Assembly: GCA_944325765.1 (NCBI GenBank)
Contig: CALVBH010000021.1
Location: 1 to 64,000, forward strand
Length of the DNA stretch: 64,000 bases
Direction: 5' to 3'
DNA from: an uncultured Bacteroidales bacterium
GTDB taxonomy: Bacteria; Bacteroidota; Bacteroidia; Bacteroidales; UBA932
Part shown: positions 46,004 to 55,900 of the stretch, piece after piece
How the letters are laid out: every line of letters starts with the position of its first letter
Position numbering within the stretch: the stretch's first letter is position 1
The notes under the pieces: generated by a model
What the model was told of the DNA's origin: nothing
Databases searched by the model: none
What the model saw: the letters and a program-made list of their open reading frames with translations, nothing else
Made by a program: the position numbers and the translations under genes

Positions 46004-46735
46004 ATGAAAAAATTATTTGCCGGGACTGTCCTGATTATGTGTTCAGCGATGTCCCTCCCTGTGTATTCTGTTGCGCAAGACAAGTTTGAAGGCAGCGCAG
46101 GTGCCGATTTGGTCAGCAGTTATATCTGGCGTGGCCAGGATTTGGGAAATGTCAGCATCCAGCCTGCTCTCTCGATTTCCTGGAAGGGAATCTCTCTTTC
46201 CGCCTGGGGCTCGGTCGGCTTTGACCCGAACGACACTAAGGAAGTGGATCTTACTCTCGGTTACTCCGTGGCCGGCTTCAGTGTTTCCGTGACCGATTAC
46301 TGGTTCGACGGCGGCCCTGGTTACTTCCACTATCGCGACGGTGCCACAAACCACACCTTCGAGGCCCAGGTCGGCTATGATTTCGGTTTTCTCTCAGTGA
46401 ACTGGTACACCAACTTCGCCGGCAATACCGGTTTCAAGTCCGACGGCTCGAAAGCGTACGCTTCCTATTTCTCCATAGCGGCCCCGTTCAGTTTCGTGGG
46501 GCTGGACTGGGAGGCTTCCGTCGGGGCGACCCCGTGGCAGAATGATTTCTATGCCGGAGGAGGCAACTCGAAGTATGCCGTGGATATGATTGACGGATTT
46601 GCAGTCTGCAATGTCGGCATCATGGCTTCCAGGAGTTTCCATATTACCGACGGCTGGTCGGTACCTGTGTTTGTGCAGTTGGTGTGGAACCCTTCGACGG
46701 AAGCGGCGCATTTCGTGGCCGGCATCAGTTTCTGA
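46004..46735 (+). CDS. Outer-membrane beta-barrel protein linked to ammonium uptake
   Basis: 243 residues: signal peptide (MKKLFAGTVLIMCSAMSLPVYSVA), then alternating strands rich in aromatic residues (SYIWRGQDLGNVSIQPALSI…) and a terminal Phe after GISF, as required for barrel assembly. SSYIWRG is typical of a small outer-membrane family often found near P-II and ammonium transporter genes. An ammonium-related channel or sensor role is inferred from position only. Confidence 0.75.
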   Translation: MKKLFAGTVLIMCSAMSLPVYSVAQDKFEGSAGADLVSSYIWRGQDLGNVSIQPALSISWKGISLSAWGSVGFDPNDTKEVDLTLGYSVAGFSVSVTDYWFDGGPGYFHYRDGATNHTFEAQVGYDFGFLSVNWYTNFAGNTGFKSDGSKAYASYFSIAAPFSFVGLDWEASVGATPWQNDFYAGGGNSKYAVDMIDGFAVCNVGIMASRSFHITDGWSVPVFVQLVWNPSTEAAHFVAGISF

Positions 46736-46817
46736 AGTGAAAATCGACCGGAGGCCCGGAATATTCTGACCTGATTATTATATCGTTCAACTTTTTATCC
46801 ATTTAAAATCAGACGAA

Positions 46818-47174
46818 ATGAAAAAAATCGAAGCTATTATCCGACGGACAAGGTTCGAGGATGTGAAACAGGCATTGCTCGATGCCGACATCGAATGGTT
46901 TTCCTACTACGATGTGAGAGGTGTGGGCAAGACCCGTGAAGGCCGTATCTATCGCGGGATAGTGTACGACACGAGTTCCATAGAACGTATCCTGCTTTCA
47001 GTCGTGGTCAGGAACAAGAATGTGGAAAAGACTGTCAATGCCATCACTGCGGCGGCCCGCACCGGAGAAATCGGAGACGGACGTATCTTCATCATCCCCG
47101 TGGAAGATGCAGTCCGCATACGGACCGGAGAGCGAGGCGATATCGCACTTTATAATGCGGAGCAGGAGAAATGA
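46818..47174 (+). CDS. Nitrogen regulatory protein P-II
   Basis: 118-residue P-II trimer subunit that senses ATP/ADP and 2-oxoglutarate and gates AmtB. It begins MKKIEAIIRRTRFEDVKQAL; the T-loop region REGRIYRGIVYD has Tyr50 one place from E. coli Tyr51. TGEIGDGRIFIIPVEDAVRIRTGERG is the C-terminal signature (split by function at the nucleotide site). The T-loop lacks the usual KQKGHTELY wording. It lies 73 bp before amtB. Confidence 0.93.
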   Translation: MKKIEAIIRRTRFEDVKQALLDADIEWFSYYDVRGVGKTREGRIYRGIVYDTSSIERILLSVVVRNKNVEKTVNAITAAARTGEIGDGRIFIIPVEDAVRIRTGERGDIALYNAEQEK

Positions 47175-47247
47175 TTTTCCTGATGGGGCGGATGCGTCCA
47201 GTGACTGAAAAATGATTTATTAGACGAACTGTTAAAACGAAAGACAA

Positions 47248-48510
47248 ATGACACATTTACTTATGATAGACTCAGGCAACACTGCCTGGATACTGACTTC
47301 CACCATGCTTGTCCTGCTGATGAGCATCCCCGGCATCGCTCTTTTCTACGGAGGTCTTGTAAGACGTAAAAACGTACTCAGCATCATCATGCAGACCATC
47401 TTCCTGGTGGCCGTGGTGAGCATCCTGTGGGTGGCCATAGGCTACAGTTGGGTATTCGATACGACTTTTGCCGAAAAAGGCCATCCTTTGGCATTCCTTA
47501 TGGGCGGATTCGGGAAAGCATTTATGAACGGAATCACATTGGACACCCTCGCGGCGGGAAATATCCCCGAACTCCTGTTCGCCATGTTCCAGTGTATGTT
47601 CGCAGTCATCACTCCGGCCCTGATTCTCGGGGCATTCGCTGAAAGAATCAAGTTTTCCGGCTATATCCTGTTCATCGTCCTTTGGGTCGTGCTGGCCTAT
47701 TTCCCTATGGCCCACTGGGTGTGGGGCGGCGGTTTTCTCCAGAACATGGGGGCGATAGACTTCGCCGGAGGTACGGTGGTGCATATCAACGCCGGTGTAT
47801 CCGCCCTGATTATGGCCATACTTCTCGGCCAGAGAACGGACTACAGGATCGGTCATCCCGTCACACCTCACAATGTCACCTTCGTGTTCATGGGTACTGC
47901 CTTCCTGTGGTTAGGCTGGTTCGGCTTCAACGCAGGCAGCGGCCTGGCCGCTGACGGGCTTGCTGCCAATGCCTTTATGGTCACGCATATAGCTACTGCG
48001 GCAGCGGCAGTCACCTGGATGGTCATCGACTGGATATTCAACAAGAAGCCGACCGTCATAGGCACCTGTACCGGAGCCGTGGCCGGACTGGTGGCCATCA
48101 CACCGGCGGCAGGCAGTACGGATTTGCTCGGGGCGTTCTGCATAGGAGCGATAACATCGGCCATCTGCTTCTGCATGGTGGCGGTAGTGAAGCCGAAACT
48201 CAGATACGATGATTCCTTGGATGCTTTCGGCGTACACGGAATCGGCGGAATCGTGGGTTCTGTCCTCACCGGAGTCTTCGCCACACGTATGGTGACCGGA
48301 GAGACCGGAGTGCAGGGAGCCTTATACGGCGACTGGCATCAGTTAGTGGTACAGCTCATAGCCACTGGCGTGGCAATAGCCTTCAGCGCCGCAGTCACTT
48401 TCATCCTGTTCAAGATAGTGGATGCTACCGTCGGACTGCGAGTGGACAAGAGAGTGGAGGAAGAAGGACTCGACATCTATGAGCATGGAGAATCGGCCTA
48501 TAACAAATAG
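47248..48510 (+). CDS. amtB: Ammonium transporter AmtB
   Basis: 420 residues, eleven predicted membrane helices starting NTAWILTSTMLVLLMSIPGI. Seen are the signature FYGGLVRRKN, the twin-histidine helices (AHWVWGG and FGVHGIGGIVG) and FAERIKFSGYIL. No signal peptide. It is paired with the upstream P-II gene. An asnB-tail repeat begins right after its stop. Confidence 0.96.
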   Translation: MTHLLMIDSGNTAWILTSTMLVLLMSIPGIALFYGGLVRRKNVLSIIMQTIFLVAVVSILWVAIGYSWVFDTTFAEKGHPLAFLMGGFGKAFMNGITLDTLAAGNIPELLFAMFQCMFAVITPALILGAFAERIKFSGYILFIVLWVVLAYFPMAHWVWGGGFLQNMGAIDFAGGTVVHINAGVSALIMAILLGQRTDYRIGHPVTPHNVTFVFMGTAFLWLGWFGFNAGSGLAADGLAANAFMVTHIATAAAAVTWMVIDWIFNKKPTVIGTCTGAVAGLVAITPAAGSTDLLGAFCIGAITSAICFCMVAVVKPKLRYDDSLDAFGVHGIGGIVGSVLTGVFATRMVTGETGVQGALYGDWHQLVVQLIATGVAIAFSAAVTFILFKIVDATVGLRVDKRVEEEGLDIYEHGESAYNK

Positions 48511-48516
48511 GCCTTA

Positions 48517-48560
48517 TCATGAACGCCCGGGACGGCACGGCCGCTCGGGTCGTTCTTGCC
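48517..48560. repeat. 44-bp direct repeat, copy 1 (displaced asnB tail)
   Basis: 43 of 44 bases match 49902-49945. The minus-strand frame reads GKNDPSGRAVPGVHD then KAYLL and a stop at 48498, the same kind of ending as the present asnB (GVHD-SAYQFDL). It looks like the original 3' end of asnB pushed away by the ATPase unit. Confidence 0.85.
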
Positions 48561-48567
48561 GCCCGCT

Positions 48568-49770
48568 TCAATAAAGAAAACCGATAAGCCAAAGAGGGAG
48601 TTTGTTACCCGAGACAAATTCGATCCTGTCGGCCAGAATATATGAATTATGGACTCCGGCTATTTGAGTGAAAGTCTTGTCAGGTCCGCCGACTTCGAAC
48701 GTATAGCGTCCGTCTACTACAAAATCCCCTGCTGACCTGCCGTATTCGACTTCATGTCCGGATGATGACAACTGATTGACAGTAAATGTTTCACGTATGG
48801 TTCCGATATGCTTGTTGCCCGAAGCTATAGCATTCATAAGATTCGTGTTCTGGATATAGATCTTGTCCGGTTTCTGCATCTTTTTTACTGACATTATATC
48901 AGAATACAACAGTTTTATAAGTTCCGCCCTGTCAAGGTATTGCAAATACGTGATGACGGAATTCCTTGCGAGACCTATGTTTTTCGACAGTTTGGTTATA
49001 TCGACTTCAAACGGCACCGAAGAAGCTATAATACTCAGCAAGGCCTTGATTTTCCTTGCGTATGACGGATCAGTCCCGCACAAGGACGGAAGTTCCTGTT
49101 CTATGATATAATTGACAACATTTTCGATAGCGATATAATAGTCTTCCTTATTTCCGTCGAAAAACGGATAATATCCGCATTGGAGATATTCTTCAAACAA
49201 TGGCTGCGGTCTGCATTTCCCGTTGATTTCCATACATATTTCAGCTGCATTCCCAAGCAAGTCATCCAGATTGTACACAGGGAAATCCATTCCTTTGTAA
49301 AATTTCAGAAACTCTCTGAATGACAGTCCGTACATGTCGTATGGAAGACTTCTTCTCGACAGATCGGCATCTGCATTCAACAGATTCAACAGCGAAGAAC
49401 CGGTAAAAACAATCTGCAGGGAAGGGTACAAGTCATAGATTTCCTTTATTTCCTTGCTCCAGGCAGGATACTTGTGCACCTCGTCGAAAAACAGCCTTTT
49501 CCCTCCCATAAGATAAAAATTCTCTGCCAGTTCCAGCAAGTTATGGTTGCTGAAATACATACTGTCAAGACTGGAATACAGGACTTCTCTGCTTCCTGGA
49601 GGGTAATTGAGTTTTATGAATTGCGTTATAAGGGTGGTTTTCCCCACACCTCTCGATCCTCTGATGGCAATCAACCGTCTGTCCCAATGAATCTTGTTTA
49701 TCGTATCCCGAACAACATCCGTCTGCGTCTGGGCCAACAGACGTTCCTGTTTCAGAAAAAGGCTTTCCAT
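48568..49770 (-). CDS. Orphan AAA_14/DUF4143 ATPase
   Basis: 400 residues. Walker A GSRGVGKTT (about 38-46), Walker B RLFFDEVHKYPAW (about 91-103), then SLQIVFTGSSLL, a winged-helix region (about 245-300) and a C-terminal DUF4143 restriction-like fold with DFVVDGRYTFEVGG. These ATPases are scattered through Bacteroidales genomes and their cellular role is unknown. The gene lies between two 44-bp direct repeats and is preceded by a 50-bp perfect palindrome. The stop is 7 bp from the repeat. Confidence 0.85.
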   Translation of the reverse strand: MESLFLKQERLLAQTQTDVVRDTINKIHWDRRLIAIRGSRGVGKTTLITQFIKLNYPPGSREVLYSSLDSMYFSNHNLLELAENFYLMGGKRLFFDEVHKYPAWSKEIKEIYDLYPSLQIVFTGSSLLNLLNADADLSRRSLPYDMYGLSFREFLKFYKGMDFPVYNLDDLLGNAAEICMEINGKCRPQPLFEEYLQCGYYPFFDGNKEDYYIAIENVVNYIIEQELPSLCGTDPSYARKIKALLSIIASSVPFEVDITKLSKNIGLARNSVITYLQYLDRAELIKLLYSDIMSVKKMQKPDKIYIQNTNLMNAIASGNKHIGTIRETFTVNQLSSSGHEVEYGRSAGDFVVDGRYTFEVGGPDKTFTQIAGVHNSYILADRIEFVSGNKLPLWLIGFLY

Positions 49771-49795
49771 GACAATAATGACTTTTTAACTTGCA

Positions 49796-49803
49796 CAAAG
49801 ATA
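49796..49803 (-). promoter_or_regulatory. -7 box for the DUF4143 ATPase gene
   Basis: TATCTTTG on the minus strand, 25 bp before the ATG. The palindrome's TTTG lies 23 bp upstream, near the -33 position, so palindrome folding or a bound protein would affect this promoter. Confidence 0.55.
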
Positions 49804-49810
49804 CATAAAA

Positions 49811-49860
49811 TGTTCAGAGCATTGAGCAAATTTTCGAAAATTTGCTCAATGCTCTGAACA
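49811..49860. repeat. 50-bp perfect palindrome
   Basis: The two 25-base halves (TGTTCAGAGCATTGAGCAAA-TTTTC and its exact complement) are flawless and have no loop. It lies between the asnB stop (49877) and the ATPase start (49770), so it could end the gltBD-asnB transcript, act as an operator for the ATPase, or be a recombination site. Confidence 0.9.
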
Positions 49861-49876
49861 CGACCTGATAAACTGA

Positions 49877-51553
49877 CTATAAGTCAAACTGGTAGGCGGA
49901 GTCATGAACGCCCGGGACGGCACGGCCACTCGGGTCGTTCTTGCCTTTGAAAGACGCATCCCAGGACAGGGCTTCGGCAGTGGAGCAGGCTACGCTCGGG
50001 ACACTCGGCACGCTGCGCGCGGCGCTTTCGCTCGGGAAAAGCTCCTCGAAGATGCTGCGGTAGAAATATTCCTCTTTGTTCTGCGGAGGGTTTATCGGGA
50101 ATCTTTCCCCGACATGAGCCATCTGCTCGTCCGATACGGCTTCGGAAGTGATTTTCTTCAAGGTGTCTATCCAGCTGTAGCCCACCCCGTCGCTGAACTG
50201 CTCTTTCTGTCTCCAGACGATTTCTTCGGGCAGCATATCGGAAAACGCCTCCCGGAGTATCTTTTTTTCGATGGTTTTGCCCGGGCACATCTTTGCCGCA
50301 GGGTCAAGCCTCATCGCCGTGTCCAGAAATTCCTTGTCGAGGAACGGCACGCGACCTTCCACACCCCAGGCAGAGAGCGATTTGTTTGCCCTCAGGCAGT
50401 CGTACAAATGCAGTTTCGAGAGTTTTCGCACCGTTTCCTCGTGAAAGGCGCGGGCATCCGGAGCCTTGTGGAAATACAGGTATCCTCCGAACACCTCGTC
50501 AGCCCCTTCACCGCTGAGCACCATCTTGATACCCATGGATTTGATGACCCGGGCCAGAAGATACATCGGCGTGGAGGCCCTTACTGTCGTCACGTCGTAG
50601 GTCTCGATGAAGTATATGACATCCCGCAGGGCATCGAGGCCCTCCTGAATGGTATAGTGGATTTCGTGGTGTACGGTCCCGATGTGGTCGGCCACCGTTT
50701 TGGCCTTGGCTAAATCCGGAGCCCCTTTCAGACCGATGGCGAAACTGTGCAGTTGCGGCCACCAGGCTTCGTTTCTGTCTCCGGACTCGACACGTCGCGA
50801 TGCGAATTTTTTCGCCACGGCTGAAATTATGGAACTGTCGAGCCCTCCCGAAAGCAGGACTCCGTAAGGTACGTCGCTCATCAGCTGGCGTTTCACGGCT
50901 GCCTCCAGGGCGGTTCTGAGGACGGCAGGGTCGGCAGGATTGTCCTTTACGCTGTCATAGTCCTCCCAGTCCCTCCTGTACCACCGCTTCATGACCCCTT
51001 CGCTCCCGAGAAAACAGTGTCCCGGCAGGAAAGGTTCGTAGCTTTCGCATATCCCTTCGAGTGCTTTCAGTTCGCTGGCGCAATATATCCGTCCTCCGCT
51101 GTCTCTGCCTATGTACAGGGGAATCACTCCTATCGGATCCCGGGCAATGAGGAAGTCGTCCTTTTCCTCGTCATACAGGGCGAACGCGAATATCCCGTTC
51201 AGATCTTCCAAGAAACCGACGCCTTTTTCGCGGTACAGGGCGAGGATGACTTCGCAGTCGCTGCCTGTCGAAAACTGGTATTTCCCCTTGAACCTGTCCC
51301 GGATTTCCAGATGATTGTATATTTCGCCGTTGACGGCCAATATCTGTTTCCCGTCAGGGGAGAAAAGCGGCTGTCCGCCGCTGGCCGGATCTACTATGGA
51401 CAGTCTTTCATGAGCCAGGACCGCCGACTTTCCGACATAAATCCCGCTCCAGTCGGGTCCGCGGTGCCTTATCTTCCGGGACATTTCCAAAGCTCTGCCT
51501 CTGAATTTTTCCGTTTCTCCCTGTATATTGAATATTGCCGCTATTCCGCACAT
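49877..51553 (-). CDS. asnB: Asparagine synthetase B (glutamine-hydrolysing)
   Basis: 558 residues. Cys2 of MCGIAAIF is the glutaminase nucleophile; the synthetase half has the pyrophosphate loop LLSGGLDSSI and VLSGEGADEVFGGY. It starts at 51553 because the glutaminase needs Cys after the initiator Met; the longer in-frame extension is inside gltD. It is third in gltB-gltD-asnB, 5 bp after gltD. The last residues (GVHD-SAYQFDL) differ from the displaced tail found at 48498-48560. Confidence 0.95.
   Translation of the reverse strand: MCGIAAIFNIQGETEKFRGRALEMSRKIRHRGPDWSGIYVGKSAVLAHERLSIVDPASGGQPLFSPDGKQILAVNGEIYNHLEIRDRFKGKYQFSTGSDCEVILALYREKGVGFLEDLNGIFAFALYDEEKDDFLIARDPIGVIPLYIGRDSGGRIYCASELKALEGICESYEPFLPGHCFLGSEGVMKRWYRRDWEDYDSVKDNPADPAVLRTALEAAVKRQLMSDVPYGVLLSGGLDSSIISAVAKKFASRRVESGDRNEAWWPQLHSFAIGLKGAPDLAKAKTVADHIGTVHHEIHYTIQEGLDALRDVIYFIETYDVTTVRASTPMYLLARVIKSMGIKMVLSGEGADEVFGGYLYFHKAPDARAFHEETVRKLSKLHLYDCLRANKSLSAWGVEGRVPFLDKEFLDTAMRLDPAAKMCPGKTIEKKILREAFSDMLPEEIVWRQKEQFSDGVGYSWIDTLKKITSEAVSDEQMAHVGERFPINPPQNKEEYFYRSIFEELFPSESAARSVPSVPSVACSTAEALSWDASFKGKNDPSGRAVPGVHDSAYQFDL
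49902..49945. repeat. 44-bp direct repeat, copy 2 (current asnB tail)
   Basis: It encodes GKNDPSGRAVPGVHD near the end of AsnB. It is 1385 bp from copy 1, with one mismatch (49929 versus 48544). Confidence 0.85.
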
Positions 51554-51558
51554 AATTT

Positions 51559-52908
51559 CTATTGCTTGTTTCTGATATATGAGTCGATGTCGGCGGCGGC
51601 CTGACGTCCGGAAGCTATGCACCTGACCACGAGACTTGCCCCGGTCGCGGCGTCCCCTGCCACGAAGACATTGTCCGGCAGAGCCGGATGCTCCGGCTTC
51701 AGGAATCCCATGGCCAATAGCACCATATCGGCCCTGATGATTTCCTTTTTCCCGGTAGGTTTCATAACCGGCCGACCTCCGTCCGGTGCAGGTTCCCATA
51801 CCACCTCCTCGACTTCCGCTCCGGTGACGTTGCCCTGGCTGTTCCCGGTGAATCCGTTCGTATTCAGGCACCATCTTCTGGTACAGCCTTCCTCGTGGCT
51901 GCTGCTGGTTTTCAGCACGACAGGCCACTGCGGCCAAGGTGTAGCCGGATTTTCTCCGACAGGAGGTTTCGGCATGATTTCTATCTGCGTCACGCTTACG
52001 GCTCCCTGTCGGATGCTCGTCCCGATACAGTCGCTTCCTGTATCTCCTCCTCCGATGACCAGGACCCTTTTCCCTTTGGCGCTGATGCGTTCTTCTTTAG
52101 TGAAAGCCTGGCCTGCAAGCACCCTGTTCTGCTGGGCAAGCATTTCCATGGCCAAGTAAATGCCTTTCAGTTCGCGTCCGGGTACTTTCAAGTCCCTGGC
52201 CTGCGGAGTACCGGTGCAGATACAGTATGCATCGAAGCCTTCGGGGAGTTTTGCCGGGTCTATCATAGTTCCTGTCCTGAAAACGATGCCTTCGGCTTCC
52301 ATGACTGCTGTTCTCCTGTCGATGATGGCCTTGTTCAGTTTGAAGTTCGGGATACCGAAGCGCAGGAGCCCTCCGATGTATTCATCCTTTTCATAGACAG
52401 TGACTTCATAGCCTTTTCTGTTCAACTGGTTCGCCGTGGCCAGGCCGGCAGGACCGGAACCTATTACGGCTACCTTCTTCCCGTTCCGAGGCCAGGTCCG
52501 TGGCTGTACATAGCCTTCTCTGAATGCGGCTTCGATGACTGCGGCCTCGTCTTCGCGGATGGTTACCGGGGCGTCGGCAGTCAGTTTCAGAACGCAGCTC
52601 TTTTCGCACAGGGCAGGGCATATCCTGCCTGTGAATTCCGGAAAATCATTGGTCAGGGAAAGTATTTCGTATGCCTCTTTCCATCTGCCATGATACATCG
52701 CATCCTGAAATTCAGGAGGCCTGTTCCCGAGAGGGCAGGCCCAGTGACAGAACGGGACTCCGCAGTCCATGCACCGGGATGCCTGAAGTTTGCGGTCGCT
52801 CGTGTTAAGTGTCTGTTCCACTTCTCCGAAATCTCTTATCCGGTCGTGTATTGGACGGTAGCCGGCTTCTTGCCGGGGCACCGTCAGAAATGCAGTAGGG
52901 TTTCCCAT
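51559..52908 (-). CDS. gltD: Glutamate synthase small subunit
   Basis: 449-residue NADPH-oxidising flavoprotein subunit. The N-terminal iron-sulfur cysteines lie in CMDCGVPFCHWACPLG and CPALCEKSC. The FAD site is VIGSGPAGLATANQL and the NADPH site VIGGGDTGSDCIG. It passes electrons to GltB, encoded just upstream. Family length. Confidence 0.97.
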   Translation of the reverse strand: MGNPTAFLTVPRQEAGYRPIHDRIRDFGEVEQTLNTSDRKLQASRCMDCGVPFCHWACPLGNRPPEFQDAMYHGRWKEAYEILSLTNDFPEFTGRICPALCEKSCVLKLTADAPVTIREDEAAVIEAAFREGYVQPRTWPRNGKKVAVIGSGPAGLATANQLNRKGYEVTVYEKDEYIGGLLRFGIPNFKLNKAIIDRRTAVMEAEGIVFRTGTMIDPAKLPEGFDAYCICTGTPQARDLKVPGRELKGIYLAMEMLAQQNRVLAGQAFTKEERISAKGKRVLVIGGGDTGSDCIGTSIRQGAVSVTQIEIMPKPPVGENPATPWPQWPVVLKTSSSHEEGCTRRWCLNTNGFTGNSQGNVTGAEVEEVVWEPAPDGGRPVMKPTGKKEIIRADMVLLAMGFLKPEHPALPDNVFVAGDAATGASLVVRCIASGRQAAADIDSYIRNKQ

Positions 52909-52944
52909 AAATTAATAACGGTCCGACGAATTTAAGTTGCTTTC

Positions 52945-55900
52945 CTAATAATCTCTTTGGACTTCGGCGATTTTCTGCTGGAGTTTCTTCATCTGCTCCT
53001 CTGCCAGGACACGCTTGTATTCGATAGGCGTTACCTGGATGAATTCGTCGACATACCGGTTCCAGTCATCCAGCATTTTCCGGGCAAGCTGTGAACCTGT
53101 GTACAGATAATGCTGTCTGATGAGTTCGTGCAGCTCCTTGCGGGATGAAGAATCCTCGAGCAGGGACAGTTCCACCATCTCCATGTTGCAGAAATAGTCG
53201 AATTTTCCGTCCCGGTCCCAGACGTAGGCCAGACCGCCGCTCATTCCTGCCGCGAAATTACGGCCCGTACTGCCGAGCACTACTACGCGGCCTCCGGTCA
53301 TATATTCGCAGCAGTGGTCACCTACCCCTTCGACCACGGCCACGGCTCCGGAGTTACGGACTGCAAAACGCTCTCCGACGCGCCCGTTTATGTAGACTTC
53401 ACCTCCGGTGGCTCCGTAGAGGAGAGTATTTCCTGCGATGGTGTTCTTCTCGGCATCGAAATCGCTTCTGACAGGCGGCCGTACAGAAATCCTGCCTCCG
53501 CTCAGTCCCTTTCCGAGATAGTCGTTCGCCTCTCCTTCGAGCCTGAAACTTATACCGTGGGCGAGGAACGCTCCGAAGCTCTGGCCGGCCGATCCCTTGA
53601 ACTTGATTTCTACAGTATCGGCCGGCAGCCCGGCTTCTCCATATCTGGAAGCCACGGTTCCGGAAAGCATGGCACCCACGGCGCGGTCAGTATTGGAAAT
53701 GGCGTATTCCAGAGATATTTCCTTCTTCTTGTCTATGGCATCCGCCGCGGCTTCGATGATGGATACGTCCCGGACGTTCCGGATTTCGTGTATCTGGTCT
53801 GAAATCCTGTGCAGGGCGCAGTTCCCTCCTGCACGGCTGAGTATCCTCGAGAAATCCAGCTTGGCTGCCTTTGTGTTTTCCGGAGCCGGGACAGTCTCTA
53901 TGAGGTCGGTCCTGCCCACTATGTCATCGAGCCTGCGGAATCCCATTTCCGCCAGATACTCGCGCACTTCGCGGGCCAGGAATTCGAAATAGTTGACTAC
54001 GTATCTGTAATGTCCGCGGAACCGTTTCCTCAGTTCCGGATTCTGGGTGGCCACGCCCACCGGGCAGGTGTTGGAATGGCATTTCCTCATCATCACGCAG
54101 CCCAACACTATCAGGACCGTGGTCCCGAAGGCGAATTCTTCCGCCCCGAGGAGGGCCATCGCTATTATGTCCCTTCCGGTCTTGAGCTGACCGTCCGTCT
54201 GCAGCCGCACCTGTCCCCTGAGCCCGTTCAGTACGAGAGTCTGCTGGGTTTCGCTCAGTCCTATTTCAGGGGAAATGCCCGCATACCTCATGGATGAGGC
54301 CGGAGATGCTCCCGTACCTCCTTCTGCTCCGGATATGACGATGATGTCCGCCTTGGCCTTGGCCACGCCGGCGGCTATGGTCCCCACTCCGCTTTCGGAC
54401 ACGAGCTTGACGCTGACACCGGCTTTAGGGTTCACGTACTTCAGGTCGAAAATCAGCTGGGCGAGATCTTCGATAGAGTAGATGTCATGGTGCGGAGGCG
54501 GAGAAATCAGGGATATGCCCGGGATGGAATGTCTGGTGCGGGCGATGATTCCGTCCACCTTGAATCCCGGCAGCTGCCCTCCTTCTCCGGGCTTTGCTCC
54601 CTGGGCCACCTTTATCTGGATTTCTTCCGCATTTACGAGATATTCCGCAGTCACGCCGAAACGCCCCGATGCTATCTGCTTGGTCTTGCTGTTCAGGGAG
54701 ATGCCGTCGTATGTCTCTTTGAACCGGACACTGTCCTCGCCGCCTTCGCCGGTGTTGCTTCTGGTCCCCAGGTAATTCATCGCCAGTGCGAGGGCTTCGT
54801 GAGCCTCCTTGCTGATGGCACCGAAAGACATGGCGCCTGTCACGAAATGCTTCACTATACTCTCCACCGGCTCGACCTCATCCACAGGAATCGGATTTTT
54901 CCGGAAGCGGAAGAAGTCGCGAAGGAAAATAGGGGAGTCCTTTTCATCGGCAAGGCGGGTGAATTCCTTGAATTTCCGATAGTCTCCCGTCCGTGTGGCA
55001 AGCTGAAGCGTGCTGATGGTCTCGGGATTCCAGGCGTGTTTTTCCCCGTCTTTCCTGTATGAGAACTGTCCGATATTTGGCAGGATACCAGATGGTTCGG
55101 AAGGTTTGAATCCGCTGTCGTGCAATCTTATGCAGTCTGCGGCTATCTCCTTGAGCCCTATTCCTCCTATGGTGGAGACCGATGTGTTGAAATATGTCCT
55201 GAGCAGTTCTTCTCCGATACCGATGGCCTCGAAGATTTTGGCTCCGCGGTAAGAGCGGATGGTGCTTATTCCCATCTTGCTCATAATCTTGTACAGACCC
55301 TTGCAGACAGCCTTTATATAGTTTTTCTCGGCCGTCTCGTAGTTCATCTGTATCCTTTCGGACTTCACGAGGTCATCCACCACGGCAAAAGCCATATACG
55401 GATTTATGGCGCTGGCTCCGTAGCCGAGAAGCAGGGCGGCGTGCATGACCTCCCGGATTTCGCCGCTTTCGACTATCAGGGCCGTCTGCACCCGCTTCTG
55501 AACGGAAATCAGATAGTGGTGGACTGCACTTACGGCCAATAGAGAAGGTATGGCAGCATGACCGGAGTCTACACCGCGGTCAGACAGGATTATGTAGTTT
55601 ACCCCGTCATCCACGGACTGCTCTGCCTGCCTGCACAGACGGCCCAGGGCTTCCTGAAGCCCGGCCCGGCCTTCCGACACGTCGAACAGTGCCGGCAGCT
55701 TGACTGTCTTGAAGCCCTTGTACCTGATGTTGCACAGAATGTCCAGCTGGGTGTTCGTCAGCACGGGATGCGGCAGCCTGACCATTTTGCAGTGCTTTTC
55801 GTCCGGCAGGAGAATCTGCATCCCCACTGCACCGATGTATTCGGTAAGGGACATCACGAGTTCCTCCCGGATAGGGTCAATGGCGGGGTTGGTGACCTGT

